64,000 nt of DNA from Arthrobacter sp. D5-1 (lineage in GTDB: Bacteria; Actinomycetota; Actinomycetes; Actinomycetales; Micrococcaceae). Shown piece after piece: positions 34,512 through 43,788 of the stretch (the first letter of the stretch is position 1; each line of letters begins with the position of its first letter). The stretch lies in assembly GCF_017357425.1 (NCBI RefSeq), contig NZ_CP014571.1, forward strand, positions 930,001-994,000, in the 5' to 3' direction. A program made the translations under genes and the position numbers. The notes below the pieces were generated by a model. It was not told the DNA's origin. It worked only from the letters and a program-made list of their open reading frames with translations, and made no database searches.

Positions 34512-34838
34512 CTATTGCGAGTTACTTGGGTCTCCGTGGGCTAACTGCGGCATGCACATGCAACGAATCTCGAAAACGGGCAGGCCCGCCGCTTCGTCTC
34601 CGTGCCCTGTTGCGATCAGATACTCGCCGTCGAACATATATACCGGCAATTGCGGTGCCATGTATTCGTTGTAACGGCTGGGGTACACCCATTGCCCGCG
34701 GATATCGAACGCCGGCAGTGCGTAGGGATCGCGCCGGTTGTGGGCACTCGGATACAGTCCGTCGTCGATCATGATGTAACTCACCAGGCCATAGGTGTGA
34801 TGGTGGTTCATGTCCGTTGGAAAGAGGATTGCTTCCAC
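34512..34838 (-). CDS. unknown 108-residue protein, probably iron-regulated
   Basis: GTG at 34838 with AAGGGG upstream. Soluble, with clustered His and Met (MNHHHTYGLV; FEIRCMCMPQL) and many aromatic residues. No family recognised. A near-consensus DtxR/IdeR box lies at 34896-34914, about 60 bases upstream and facing only this gene, because the next gene to the right ends at 34971 on the same strand. The His/Cys/Met content would fit metal handling, but that is inference. Confidence 0.65.
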   Translation of the reverse strand: MEAILFPTDMNHHHTYGLVSYIMIDDGLYPSAHNRRDPYALPAFDIRGQWVYPSRYNEYMAPQLPVYMFDGEYLIATGHGDEAAGLPVFEIRCMCMPQLAHGDPSNSQ

Positions 34839-34895
34839 AGTTGGGCCCCTTCAAAAGTTTCGACTATCGCGCTCCGGACGGCGCGGAAGGCTAGG

Positions 34896-34914
34896 TAAGG
34901 TTAGCCTAAGCTAA
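34896..34914 (-). promoter_or_regulatory. DtxR/IdeR-type iron box
   Basis: TAAGGTTAGCCTAAGCTAA matches the 19-bp iron box consensus TTAGGTTAGSCTAACCTAA (S is C or G) at 17 of 19 positions. It is centred about 67 bases upstream of the GTG at 34838. Iron-loaded DtxR/IdeR would be expected to repress this promoter. Confidence 0.75.
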
Positions 34915-34970
34915 CAGTGAGCCGAGCGTCGAATGTTCTCCTGTGTGACGTTGATCGCACCCGGTTAGCC

Positions 34971-35882
34971 TTAGGGCAGGGGCAACCCGTCCGAAACCTC
35001 GCGCAGTACGCGAACGGCCTGGCGAATGGTGGGGCTGGCGGTCATCGTTTTCCTGTACACAACCCCAACTGAACGTTGCTGGACGGGATTCATGACGGGG
35101 ATGGCAACGACTCCCGGTGGGAGCAGCGGCCTTCCCAGGCGTGGTACCAGCGCCACGGCTACCCCTTGCTCCACCATGGCGATGTGCGTGGAAAAGTCCG
35201 GATCGTAAACGCGGATGTCGGGAACCCGCCCCAGCCCGGCGAAGATCTGCAGCAGGGCCTCGTTGCAGATAGCCCCCGCCGGGGTGCTGATCCAGGTCTC
35301 GTTTAGCAAGTCTTCACGCTCGACGGCGGTGCGGGACGCGAGAGGGTGGGTGCTGTTAACAAGGACATCGGCTTGGTCAACGCAGAGATCCTCGTGGACC
35401 AGGTTCTCCGGGATCACCAGGGGTACGGAGTTCCAGTTGTGGACCACTGCCAGTTCCGCCTCGCCGGATGCCACCCGCTGCACGGCTTCGCGCGGGTCTT
35501 CAGCCAGCACCGTAATCTTCACGGCGGGGTGGGTGGCCGCCATGCGCCCGAGCATGGGTCCCACCAACCCCCGGCATGCGGTGGAGAAGGCCACCAATCT
35601 CAGCAGGCCCGACGGCTTGGCGGGATCAGCGAGCAGCGTTGCCTGAAGCTCCTCGAGTTCACCCATGATCCGGCGGCCATAGCCGGCCAATGCCAGCCCA
35701 CGCTCGGTGAGGAGCACGCCGCGGCCATTGCGCTCCAGGACCACAACACCGGTCTGTTTTTCCAGTTTTTTGATCTGCTGTGACACCGCGGAGGGGCTGA
35801 ACCCCATGACGTCGGATGCTGCCACTACCGAGCCATGCTGTTCCACGGCTACAAGCGCCCTCAGGGCTGAGATATCGATCAT
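34971..35882 (-). CDS. LysR-family transcriptional regulator
   Basis: 303 aa. The N-terminal winged HTH is canonical (LRALVAVEQHGSVVAASDVM, GFSPSAVSQQIKKLEKQTGV). The rest is a periplasmic-binding-like effector domain (LRLVAFSTACRGLVGPMLGR at about residue 93). It diverges from a DMT-family exporter gene 72 bases away, the classical arrangement for a LysR regulator controlling the neighbouring transporter and itself. The effector is unknown. Confidence 0.9.
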   Translation of the reverse strand: MIDISALRALVAVEQHGSVVAASDVMGFSPSAVSQQIKKLEKQTGVVVLERNGRGVLLTERGLALAGYGRRIMGELEELQATLLADPAKPSGLLRLVAFSTACRGLVGPMLGRMAATHPAVKITVLAEDPREAVQRVASGEAELAVVHNWNSVPLVIPENLVHEDLCVDQADVLVNSTHPLASRTAVEREDLLNETWISTPAGAICNEALLQIFAGLGRVPDIRVYDPDFSTHIAMVEQGVAVALVPRLGRPLLPPGVVAIPVMNPVQQRSVGVVYRKTMTASPTIRQAVRVLREVSDGLPLP

Positions 35883-35954
35883 GAAGCAAATCTACGCGGT
35901 TAGGTACAGAATTCAACGCTGGTGCTTCACGCTAAAGGGAGGCAGAGTGTACTT

Positions 35955-36869
35955 GTGAACCTTCGCCACGCTGCCCTTGCCGTCTTGGTCGCCGTCTTAT
36001 GGGGTATCAACTTCGTCGCCATTGACCTCGGCCTGCACACGAACGGCAGGGAAGTCCCTCCGCTGCTCTTCGTGGCAATGCGCTTCCTTCTCGTCGTTTT
36101 TCCGTTCATCCTGTTCATCCGAAAGCCGGACGTGGGCTGGAAGGCGATAGTCGGCGTCGGACTCTTCATGAGTGCCGGTCAATTCGGCCTCTTGTACCTG
36201 GGCATGGCACTCGGGATGCCGGCGGGCTTGGCCTCGCTGGTCCTCCAAGCGCAGGTCCTGTTGACCATCCTGCTGGCATCGAGGTTCCTGGGGGAGAAGC
36301 CCAGCCGGCGTCAGATGGCCGGAGTGGTGCTGGGCATCGCAGGCCTGGGCGTGGTGGCACTGGGGCGCAGCGCTGTGGCGCCGGTCCTTCCCCTCGTGAT
36401 CGTTTTGGCCGCGGCGTTGTCCTGGGCTGTTGGCAACGTGGTGGCCCGGCACTCCAAAGCCGCTTCCGGGTTGGGACTGGTGGTGTGGTCCGGCGCAGTG
36501 GTCCCTGTTCCGTTGGCGGGGTTGTCGTTGGTAGTCGACGGGCCTGGCACCGTGTGGGCAACGCTCACGGACCTGCAACCGGCCACCATCCTCAGTGCGA
36601 TTTACACGGCGGTGTTTGCTTCCCTGATCGGGTATGGCATCTGGAACCGGTTGTTGTCGCTGTACCCGAGTTCCGACGTCGTGCCCTTTACGCTGTTGGT
36701 CCCGGTGGTGGGGATGACGGCGGCGTGGCTGGTCTTGAATGAAATTCCCACCCTTACCGAAATCATGGGTGGGCTGATCCTGCTGCTGGGCGTGGCCACG
36801 GCAGTGCTCGGGACTGGACGAAAAATCCGGCCCGAAGTGACCATTGCGGGGCCCGCTCTGCGGCTATAA
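35955..36869 (+). CDS. EamA/DMT-family transporter
   Basis: 304 aa from the GTG at 35955 (an upstream frame start at 35922 adds residues unlikely to be translated). About ten transmembrane helices in two EamA halves, beginning LAVLVAVLWGINFVAIDLGL (the conserved W-G-x-N-F entry of EamA proteins) and, in the second half, LIVLAAALSWAVGNVVARHS. Members export amino acids or metabolites across the cytoplasmic membrane. Control by the divergent LysR regulator is likely. An intergenic palindrome follows the stop. Confidence 0.85.
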   Translation: MNLRHAALAVLVAVLWGINFVAIDLGLHTNGREVPPLLFVAMRFLLVVFPFILFIRKPDVGWKAIVGVGLFMSAGQFGLLYLGMALGMPAGLASLVLQAQVLLTILLASRFLGEKPSRRQMAGVVLGIAGLGVVALGRSAVAPVLPLVIVLAAALSWAVGNVVARHSKAASGLGLVVWSGAVVPVPLAGLSLVVDGPGTVWATLTDLQPATILSAIYTAVFASLIGYGIWNRLLSLYPSSDVVPFTLLVPVVGMTAAWLVLNEIPTLTEIMGGLILLLGVATAVLGTGRKIRPEVTIAGPALRL

Positions 36870-36905
36870 ATCCCGCGGAGTCATGCAGAGCGGGCCTCGC
36901 AACGG
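36846..36905. repeat. dispersed intergenic palindrome, copy A
   Basis: GGGGCCCGCTCTGC and GCAGAGCGGGCCTCGCAAC lie in inverse orientation around an AT-rich middle. It overlaps the end of the transporter gene and abuts the convergent aldehyde dehydrogenase stop. Related copies sit at 53540, 54490 and 61138. Likely acts as a transcription terminator. Confidence 0.7.
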
Positions 36906-36910
36906 CGGAA

Positions 36911-38389
36911 TCAGCGCAGCGTGAAGATCGTCCGGTGCCAGTCCTTCTTGATGACGCCGTCCAGCTCCACCATCACGTGCTTCACCTGGGTGTATTCCTC
37001 GAAGGAGTACGCAGACATGTCCTTTCCGAATCCGGACTGCTTGAAACCGCCATGGGGCATCTCGGAAATGATCGGGATGTGGTCGTTGACCCAGACGCAG
37101 CCTGCCTTGATCTCGCGGGTGGCGCGCATGGCTCGTTGGAGGTTGTTGGTCCAGGCTGACGCTGCGAGTCCGTAGACGGTGTCGTTGGCGAGATGGATCG
37201 CTTCGTCATCGGTGTCGAAGGGAAGAACCACCAGGACCGGGCCGAAGACCTCGTCCTTGACAATCTCCGAGTCAGGCGCCGCATCCACCACCAACGTGGG
37301 GCGGTAAAAGGCGCCGTCGGCAAGGCCCTTGCCCGTGGGAGCGTAGCCCCCGGCCACCACTTTGCTGTAGCCCCGGGCCCGCTCCACCATCCCCGCCACG
37401 TGGTCCCGTTGCTTGAAGGAGACCAGCGGGCCAAGGTCCGCGTCGGGATCCCCGGGTGCACCAAGAACGATCCCCTCGAAGTGCTCGGCGACCTTTGCCA
37501 CGAACTCGTCATAAACACTGCGGTGCACAATGGCTCGGGTTGCTGCGGTGCAGTCCTGACCCGTGTTGATGAGGGAGCCGGCCACGGCGCCATGCACTGC
37601 GGCGTCCAAGGTGGCGTCGTCGAACACCACAAAAGGTGCTTTTCCGCCCAGTTCAAGGTGCACGCGCTTGGCGTTGACGGCAGCAGCTTCCAGGACCGTG
37701 CGGCCAATGGCGGTGGAGCCTGTAAAGGACACCATGTCCACGTCCGGGTGCTGCATGAGGGCGGCCCCTACAGAGGCTCCGTCACCCACCACCACGTTCA
37801 CCACGCCGTCGGGCAGTCCGGCATCCGTGAGCGCCTGCGCGAACATGAGGGATGTCAGTGGTGTGATCTCGGCAGGCTTGAGGACAATGGTGTTGCCGGC
37901 GGCGATCGCGGGCAGTATCTTCCACGCCGCCATCTGCAGAGGGTAGTTCCACGGCGCAATGGACCCCACCACGCCAATCGCCTCGCGGCGGATGGAGGAG
38001 GTGTGCTGTGGCGAGTACTCAGCTGTGGCTTTGCCTTCGAGATGGCGTGAGGCTCCTGCGAAGAAGTCGATGTTGTCGATGGTGCCGGGGACGTCGAATT
38101 CGCGGGTCAACCGCAACGGTTTGCCCGTCTGTGAACTTTCCACCCGGGAGAACTCCGCGGCCCGTTCCTCCATAATCCGGGCGAACTTTTGCAAAATCCC
38201 GGCTCGTTCTCCTGCGGTAGTCCGGGACCACGCCGGGAAGGCTGAACGGGCTGCAGCCACCGCGGCCTCGAGGTCCGCCACCGAGGCGAGGCTGACGGTT
38301 TCCACCACGTCCGAAGTCGCCGGGTTGATGACGTCCAGGGTGTTTCCCGAGGTGCCGGGCAGGAGTTTTCCGTTAATGAACTGATGCAT
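36911..38389 (-). CDS. aldehyde dehydrogenase, gamma-aminobutyraldehyde dehydrogenase-like
   Basis: 492 aa. NAD(P)-dependent aldehyde dehydrogenase: Asn in IAPWNYPLQMAAWKI, LELGGKAPFVVFDDA with the general-base Glu, and the catalytic Cys in NTGQDCTAATRAI. The start (MHQFINGKLLPGTSGNTLDV) and the end (SGFGKDMSAYSFEEYTQVKH) resemble PatD/YdcW-type enzymes, which oxidise 4-aminobutyraldehyde from putrescine to GABA. The amine-oxidase-like gene at 46301 could supply such an aldehyde. It is preceded by a TetR gene on the same strand, 109 bases away. Confidence 0.85.
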   Translation of the reverse strand: MHQFINGKLLPGTSGNTLDVINPATSDVVETVSLASVADLEAAVAAARSAFPAWSRTTAGERAGILQKFARIMEERAAEFSRVESSQTGKPLRLTREFDVPGTIDNIDFFAGASRHLEGKATAEYSPQHTSSIRREAIGVVGSIAPWNYPLQMAAWKILPAIAAGNTIVLKPAEITPLTSLMFAQALTDAGLPDGVVNVVVGDGASVGAALMQHPDVDMVSFTGSTAIGRTVLEAAAVNAKRVHLELGGKAPFVVFDDATLDAAVHGAVAGSLINTGQDCTAATRAIVHRSVYDEFVAKVAEHFEGIVLGAPGDPDADLGPLVSFKQRDHVAGMVERARGYSKVVAGGYAPTGKGLADGAFYRPTLVVDAAPDSEIVKDEVFGPVLVVLPFDTDDEAIHLANDTVYGLAASAWTNNLQRAMRATREIKAGCVWVNDHIPIISEMPHGGFKQSGFGKDMSAYSFEEYTQVKHVMVELDGVIKKDWHRTIFTLR

Positions 38390-38498
38390 GGGGTGCCGTG
38401 CTTTCCCTGCCGGGCGTCGGTGTCCGGGCAGTGATGAAGGAACGACGCCGGGTGGCGGCGTGCGTGCGGTGAAGGTGGGTTGGGTGCGTGGCAGGCTG

Positions 38499-39203
38499 TC
38501 AGGCCTGCGGCGCCTGCGCGCTTTCGCGTTCGGCGCTGTCCAGGATGGCTGCGAGACCGGCTTGGAAAGCTTTCAGTGAGTCGAGGGTTTGCAGTGCAGC
38601 GTGGTGCTTTTCAAGGAGCGGGTGCCCGGTAATTCGGGTGAAGACCCTGGGGTTGAGCCAGGGATCGTGGCCCTCGGAGTCCGGGAGCCGCTGGATTTCC
38701 ACCGCAATGCCGGCGCCGAGCGCAAGGGTGTAGCTTTCCAAGGCGGCGTAGTAGTGCACCACGCGGTCCTCTTCGAGCCCGGCGTCGGTGAGGCATTGGA
38801 GGACGAACTCGATTGCCGTCAATTCACCGGGGCCGTAAGTGTCCGTGGCGAAGGACTCGCTGCCAAGGGAGGGGTGCTGCATGAAGACCCGGAGGAGTTC
38901 ATCGAGGTACGTCTCCAGCCGGGTGCGCCAGTCCTGGTCGCGTGCCGAGGCCAGCGTTCGATCCACGGACATCATGAACAACTTGTCCAGCGCTGCCCTG
39001 ACGATTGCGTCCCGGTTCCGGAAGTGGCGGTAGACGGCGGTGGCGTCTACTTCAAGTTCCTGCCCCAGTCGTCGGACGGTCAGCCGCTCACTGGGTTCCT
39101 GGCTGGAAATCCGGAGGACGGCGTCAATGATGGTAGCTGGGTCCAAGCGCGTGCGGCGGTCCGTTGACTGTGCTGGCTGCACCATCTGTTGTCCGCCTTC
39201 CAT
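38499..39203 (-). CDS. TetR-family transcriptional repressor
   Basis: 234 aa. HTH at residues about 22-65 (RRLGQELEVDATAVYRHFRN is the recognition region). The ligand-binding domain is helical, including LETYLDELLRVFMQHPSLGS and AALESYTLALGAGIAVEIQR, like the TetR_C group. It is divergent from the amidohydrolase/ABC operon and upstream of the aldehyde dehydrogenase, so it probably controls both sides. A perfect 15-bp palindrome at 39213-39227, just before its own start, is the best operator candidate. Confidence 0.88.
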   Translation of the reverse strand: MEGGQQMVQPAQSTDRRTRLDPATIIDAVLRISSQEPSERLTVRRLGQELEVDATAVYRHFRNRDAIVRAALDKLFMMSVDRTLASARDQDWRTRLETYLDELLRVFMQHPSLGSESFATDTYGPGELTAIEFVLQCLTDAGLEEDRVVHYYAALESYTLALGAGIAVEIQRLPDSEGHDPWLNPRVFTRITGHPLLEKHHAALQTLDSLKAFQAGLAAILDSAERESAQAPQA

Positions 39204-39212
39204 GCGATCCCC

Positions 39213-39227
39213 GGTTGATTATCAACC
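39213..39227. promoter_or_regulatory. palindromic operator candidate for the TetR regulator
   Basis: GGTTGATTATCAACC: perfect seven-base arms around a central T, ten bases upstream of the TetR start codon. Position and symmetry fit autoregulation. Confidence 0.6.
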
Positions 39228-39284
39228 TACATGATCCATGGCCACCTCCTTTCGAGGACAAGTCAAAGTCTTTGTCAGCACTGA

Positions 39285-39325
39285 TGTCAACACCGTTGAC
39301 ATTAATGTGATCCGGCTCATAGTCT
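39285..39325 (+). promoter_or_regulatory. promoter with overlapping palindrome upstream of the amidohydrolase operon
   Basis: TTGACA (39296-39301), an 18-base spacer and TAGTCT (39320-39325) resemble a sigma-70-type promoter about 40 bases before the GTG at 39364. The -35 box is also the right arm of a perfect palindrome, TGTCAA-CACCG-TTGACA (39285-39301), so a repressor here would block transcription. Confidence 0.5.
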
Positions 39326-39363
39326 GTCTCGCAGAGTTGAATTTCCCACGAAAGGACTCGATC

Positions 39364-41076
39364 GTGCACGCAGAGATTTTGTTGGAGAACGGATGGGTTT
39401 ACACCGGCAATGACGCCGGACCCGTCCAGGCCAGCGTGGCAATAGGCGAGGGCAGGGTGATCGCCGTCGGCGGCGCTGAAGACTTCGAGGCAACGGCGAC
39501 GCCGGACACCCGCCGTGTGGACCTGGAAGGGCAACTGGTGCTTCCCGGATTCCAGGACGCCCACATCCACCCCATCTTCGCAGGGATAGAGCTGCTCCAG
39601 TGCGACCTGACGGAGGTGGGCAGCGCAGAAGAAGCTGTAGAAACAGTGGCCCGCTACGCCGCGGACAACCCGGACCAACCGTGGATCGTGGGCGCAGGAT
39701 GGTCCATGGACCTGTTCCACGGGGGCACCCCTGGCCGGGAGTTGCTTGATGCCGTGGTCCCGGACCGGCCCGTGTACCTCGTCAACAGGGACCACCACGG
39801 AGCTTGGGCCAACACTGCGGCGTTCAAAGCCGCCGGGATCACCAAGGACACACCTGATCCGGACGGTGGTCGGCTGGAACGCGAAGAGGACGGCACACCG
39901 GCAGGCACCGTCCACGAAGGTGCCATGGACCTCTTCAACGCGGTAAAGCCGGCAGTGCCTTACGAGTTGGCGTACCAAGGGTTGCTCGCATCCCAGAAAT
40001 TGCTGCTCGCCCAAGGCATCACTGCCTGGCAGGACGCCTGGGTCCCCATCCCGGAGGGCGGACATGCCGATCACCTGGAGGTCTACCAGGACGCAGCGAA
40101 GGCAGCGGACCTCAAAGTCAGGGTCACGGCATGCCAGTGGTGGGACAGGACCGCCGGTATGTCCCAGCTGGAAGCAATCGTGGAACGCCGGAACACGGTG
40201 GCCGCAGCATTCGACCCCCTGCAGCTCAACGCCAACACGGTCAAAGTCATGGTGGACGGCGTGGCCGAGAACTACACGGCCGCCATGCACCACGTCTACC
40301 TGGACCACCACGGCCACCACACGGACAACCGCGGGATCGAGTTCTTCGAGCCAGAGCAGTTGAAGGAGTTTGTCACCGCCATAGATGCCGAGGGTATGCA
40401 GGTTCACTTCCATGCCCTTGGCGACCGCGCTGTCACGGATGCCCTGGACGCGCTGGAGGCAGCCCGGAACAGCAACGGCGCCAACGATCACCGGCACCAC
40501 CTCGCCCACTTGCAGGTGGTCCGCGGCCAGGACATTCCCCGTTTCCCTGAGCTCAATGCGGCCGCCAACGTACAGGCACTGTGGGCCTGCCACGAGGAAC
40601 AGATGGACACCCTGACGCTCCCGTTCCTTGAACCGGGCGCCGAGGACAGACACTATCCCTTCGGTGAGCTGGCTTCTGCGGGTGCCCGATTGGTGGCGGG
40701 CAGCGATTGGCCGGTCTCCACTGCCGACCCCATTGCGGCCATCCATGTGGCAGTGAACCGCACAGCCCCGGGAGAAAACCTCCCCCCGCTCGGCCCGGCA
40801 TCACAAAAGCTCAGCCTCAAACAGATCGTGGACGCCTACACCCACGGCACTGCTTGGATCAACCACCTGGACGCCGCAACGGGGACTGTGGAACCGGGGA
40901 AACTCGCCGACCTCGCGGTCCTGGATGTCAATCTTTTCGAGCTTCCTGTGGAGGAACTGCACCGGGGAGTGGTGACGCAGACGTGGATTGGGGGCGAGTG
41001 CGTCTATGACCGGGCGGCAGCCCAAAGCCCGGTCGCGGAAACAGCCCGCGGCCAGCAGCCGGCGGTGATGCAGTGA
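39364..41076 (+). CDS. amidohydrolase family 3 (YtcJ-like) metal-dependent hydrolase
   Basis: 570 aa from the GTG at 39364, which has AAAGGA upstream; the frame is open from 39238 but the extra codons look like promoter DNA. Metal ligands: H-x-H in LPGFQDAHIHPIF, further His in VHFHALGDRAV and HRHHLAHLQVV, and Asp in LVAGSDWPVS. It ends with the small beta domain (VEPGKLADLAVLDVNLF). Members hydrolyse N-formyl, amide or ring C-N bonds. It is the first gene of an operon with a dipeptide-type ABC importer and an amine oxidoreductase, so it may process the imported compound. The exact substrate is unknown. Confidence 0.82.
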   Translation: MHAEILLENGWVYTGNDAGPVQASVAIGEGRVIAVGGAEDFEATATPDTRRVDLEGQLVLPGFQDAHIHPIFAGIELLQCDLTEVGSAEEAVETVARYAADNPDQPWIVGAGWSMDLFHGGTPGRELLDAVVPDRPVYLVNRDHHGAWANTAAFKAAGITKDTPDPDGGRLEREEDGTPAGTVHEGAMDLFNAVKPAVPYELAYQGLLASQKLLLAQGITAWQDAWVPIPEGGHADHLEVYQDAAKAADLKVRVTACQWWDRTAGMSQLEAIVERRNTVAAAFDPLQLNANTVKVMVDGVAENYTAAMHHVYLDHHGHHTDNRGIEFFEPEQLKEFVTAIDAEGMQVHFHALGDRAVTDALDALEAARNSNGANDHRHHLAHLQVVRGQDIPRFPELNAAANVQALWACHEEQMDTLTLPFLEPGAEDRHYPFGELASAGARLVAGSDWPVSTADPIAAIHVAVNRTAPGENLPPLGPASQKLSLKQIVDAYTHGTAWINHLDAATGTVEPGKLADLAVLDVNLFELPVEELHRGVVTQTWIGGECVYDRAAAQSPVAETARGQQPAVMQ

Positions 41077-41099
41077 GGCCGCCAACAGCGGGTGGCACC

Positions 41100-42758
41100 A
41101 TGCGCCGCAAACAGCGGACGACGCCGTCGCGCATCACCGCGGTGATGGTGGCCGGCGTCGTGCTCGGCCTGGTCCTGGGCGGCTGCGGCGCGCGGCCCGC
41201 CAGCGTGACCGGCTCCGCGGGCGGTGCCAAGTACACCCTGGCCGACTCCACAGATGCACCCACCAAGGAGATCGACAACTTCAGTTGGGCCATGTACGCG
41301 GAGCCGTTCTCCCTGGACTACGCCTACGCCTTCGACTACCCGGACAATACCGTCCTTTCCAACGTGTGCGAATCGCTCTTCCGATGGAACGCTGACCTCT
41401 CGACCTCGCCCGGCCTGGCCACGGGAGTGGAGAATCCTGATCCCCTGACGTGGATTTACACCATCCGCCAAGGGGTGAAGTTCCACGACGGCACCGAGAT
41501 GACGGCGGATGACGTCGTCGCTTCCCTGAGCCGCCACCTCGACCCGGAGGTGGGCTCGTTCTGGGCATCGTCCTACCAAAACGTGGAGTCCATCGAGAAG
41601 ACCGGCGACTACGAAGTCACGGTCACCACCACCCGTCCGGACTACGTGTTCAACTCTTCCCTGGTGGGCGCCCCGGGTGTGGTGGAGTCCGCAGCAACCC
41701 TTGAGGAAGCGGGCAAGGACTACGGCAACTCAAAAACGGGCGTGAACTGCACGGGACCGTTCCAGTTCGATCAGTGGGAAGCAGGGGAGAGCATCACCCT
41801 CAAACGCTTCGACGACTACTGGGATCCGGACCTGAAAGCCAAATCGAAGCAGGTCACGTTCACCATGCTCCCGGACGCCACCTCCCGCATCAACGCCTTC
41901 CAAACGGGCGAAATCGACGGCGGCTTCGCGATCCCGTCCAATGCGATCGACATCCTCAAAGCCAACAAGGACGCCGGGTCCCTGTACTTCGGCAATGACA
42001 CCTCCGTACAGAGCATGGTCTTCACCAACCTGGCCGGGACCTTCCAGGACGTCCGGGTGCGCAAGGCACTCATGATGGCCATCAACCGGGACGCACTGAT
42101 CAAGGCCGCGGAGCAGGGCTACGCCAAGAACACGGATGCACTGACCACCAGGAGCGTGTGGAAGGACGTCCCGGCTGCCACAGCTGATGAGGCCTTTGAT
42201 GGGCTCCTCTCCACGCCCTATGACCTGGAAGAGGCAAAGAAGCTGGTGAAGGAAGCCGGGGCCGAAGACAGCAAGTTCGTCTTTGCCACCGCCTCCCTGA
42301 ATGCCGCGTTCGACATCACTGCACGGGCCATCGCGTCCGCAGCCAAGGAGATCGGCTTGGAACCGGAAATCCAGACCATGTCCAACGACAAATACACCAC
42401 CTTGTTCTCGGACCCGGAGGCCCGCAAGAATGTGGACCTGCTGGTGACGTCCTGGTACCTCTCCAGCACCGAGCCCTTGGAAATGTACAGCGTGCTGCGG
42501 ACCGGCGACTTCAGCAATTACGGCGGCTGGAGCAACGCGGAATTCGATGACCTGGTGAACTCCGCCTACAGCGTGCAGGACCCGGAGGCCCGCGGCAAAC
42601 TCACCGGCCAGGCCGCCAAGCTGGCCAGCGAGGAAGTGGTCTGGGGACCGCTCTACGAAACCGTCACCTCCATGTGGCTCGGCAAACGCATCACCGGTGC
42701 GGACCCGTCCATCAATTACATGTACTACCCGTGGGCAGCCCAGATAGGAGGTCGCTGA
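41100..42758 (+). CDS. dipeptide/oligopeptide-type ABC transporter substrate-binding lipoprotein
   Basis: 552 aa from the ATG at 41100; a GTG at 41073 overlapping the previous stop would add nine residues. The signal (TAVMVAGVVLGLVLGGCG) has a lipobox with Cys near residue 29. Mature SBP family 5 fold: LTWIYTIRQGVKFHDGTEMT (the conserved motif of this family), then VRKALMMAINRDALIKAAEQ and a C-terminal Asn/Trp-rich part. It captures a peptide-like or amine ligand outside the cell. The cognate permeases and ATPase follow directly. Confidence 0.9.
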   Translation: MRRKQRTTPSRITAVMVAGVVLGLVLGGCGARPASVTGSAGGAKYTLADSTDAPTKEIDNFSWAMYAEPFSLDYAYAFDYPDNTVLSNVCESLFRWNADLSTSPGLATGVENPDPLTWIYTIRQGVKFHDGTEMTADDVVASLSRHLDPEVGSFWASSYQNVESIEKTGDYEVTVTTTRPDYVFNSSLVGAPGVVESAATLEEAGKDYGNSKTGVNCTGPFQFDQWEAGESITLKRFDDYWDPDLKAKSKQVTFTMLPDATSRINAFQTGEIDGGFAIPSNAIDILKANKDAGSLYFGNDTSVQSMVFTNLAGTFQDVRVRKALMMAINRDALIKAAEQGYAKNTDALTTRSVWKDVPAATADEAFDGLLSTPYDLEEAKKLVKEAGAEDSKFVFATASLNAAFDITARAIASAAKEIGLEPEIQTMSNDKYTTLFSDPEARKNVDLLVTSWYLSSTEPLEMYSVLRTGDFSNYGGWSNAEFDDLVNSAYSVQDPEARGKLTGQAAKLASEEVVWGPLYETVTSMWLGKRITGADPSINYMYYPWAAQIGGR

Positions 42759-42759
42759 T

Positions 42760-43788
42760 ATGACCGCTACAGAACAAGTCCAGGCTGCCAACACGCCGGG
42801 CGCTCCCAGCCACAAGCGGGACAAACGCAGGGCGGTCCGCCCGGCGGTCTACATCGTGAAGAAGCTGCTTGCCCTGGTGCTGACGTTGTTCGTTGCCTCC
42901 GTGGCCGTGTTCTTCTCCCGTTTCCTGGTCCCCGGAGACCCTGCCCGCTTCCTGCTCAGGGGACGCAGCCCCAAACCCGAGGCACTGGAAGAGATCACCC
43001 GGCAGTTCGGCTTGGATAAGCCGGCCTGGGAACAGTACCTGAACTGGCTCGGCGGCATCCTGCACGGGGACTGGGGCCGCTCACTGACCTACCGCCAGGA
43101 CGTCTCCGACGTCTTGCTCGGCCGGCTGCCCACCACCCTGCAACTCGTCGCCTTGGCCGCGGTGTTCATTACTGTCCTCGGCTTGTTTGCCGGGATCGTC
43201 GCCAGCCTTAACAAGGGTTTCAGCGACCGCTTCATCCTCATCACGCTCACTGCGGCCGGGGCTGTTCCTCCGTTCGTTGCGGCCATTGCCCTGGTAGCGC
43301 TCTTCTCCGTGGGGCTGGGCTGGTTCCCCTCCTTTGGAAGCGGCGACGGCGGATGGGACCGGATCTGGCATCTCACCCTCCCGGCGCTCGCGTTGGGCAT
43401 CACCTACATCGCCATGGTTGCCAGGGTGACGCGGTCCTCCATGAACGAGCAATTGCTCCGCGAACACGTGGAGGTGGCCACCAGCCGTGGACTCACCCGT
43501 GGGTCCGTGATGGCACGCCATGTGCTGCGCAACGCCTTGGGGCCCATCCTGACCGTGAGCGGCGTGCTCGTGGCCGGACTCCTGGTCTCCAGCGCCATCA
43601 TCGAGCGGACCTTCGGCCTCTCCGGCATCGGGCAACTCCTGGTGCAGTCCATCGACAGGCTCGACTTCGGTGTTGTCCAAGCGATCGTCATGGTGGTGGT
43701 TGCAGCGTTCGTCCTGGTCAACACCGTGGTGGATCTCGTCCAACCCCTCATTGATCCGCGGATCGCGGCCGGAACGGAGTCCCGATGA
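42760..43788 (+). CDS. ABC transporter permease (DppB-like)
   Basis: 342 aa with a good TAGGAGG site at 42745-42751. Six transmembrane helices; first YIVKKLLALVLTLFVASVAV, then the DppB motif PGDPARFLLRGRSPKPEALE and the cytoplasmic EAA-like loop (VATSRGLTRGSVMARHVLRN). About 35 residues of Lys/Arg-rich N-terminal extension precede the first helix. The last four bases overlap the next permease gene, which is typical for a coupled pair. Confidence 0.9.
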   Translation: MTATEQVQAANTPGAPSHKRDKRRAVRPAVYIVKKLLALVLTLFVASVAVFFSRFLVPGDPARFLLRGRSPKPEALEEITRQFGLDKPAWEQYLNWLGGILHGDWGRSLTYRQDVSDVLLGRLPTTLQLVALAAVFITVLGLFAGIVASLNKGFSDRFILITLTAAGAVPPFVAAIALVALFSVGLGWFPSFGSGDGGWDRIWHLTLPALALGITYIAMVARVTRSSMNEQLLREHVEVATSRGLTRGSVMARHVLRNALGPILTVSGVLVAGLLVSSAIIERTFGLSGIGQLLVQSIDRLDFGVVQAIVMVVVAAFVLVNTVVDLVQPLIDPRIAAGTESR

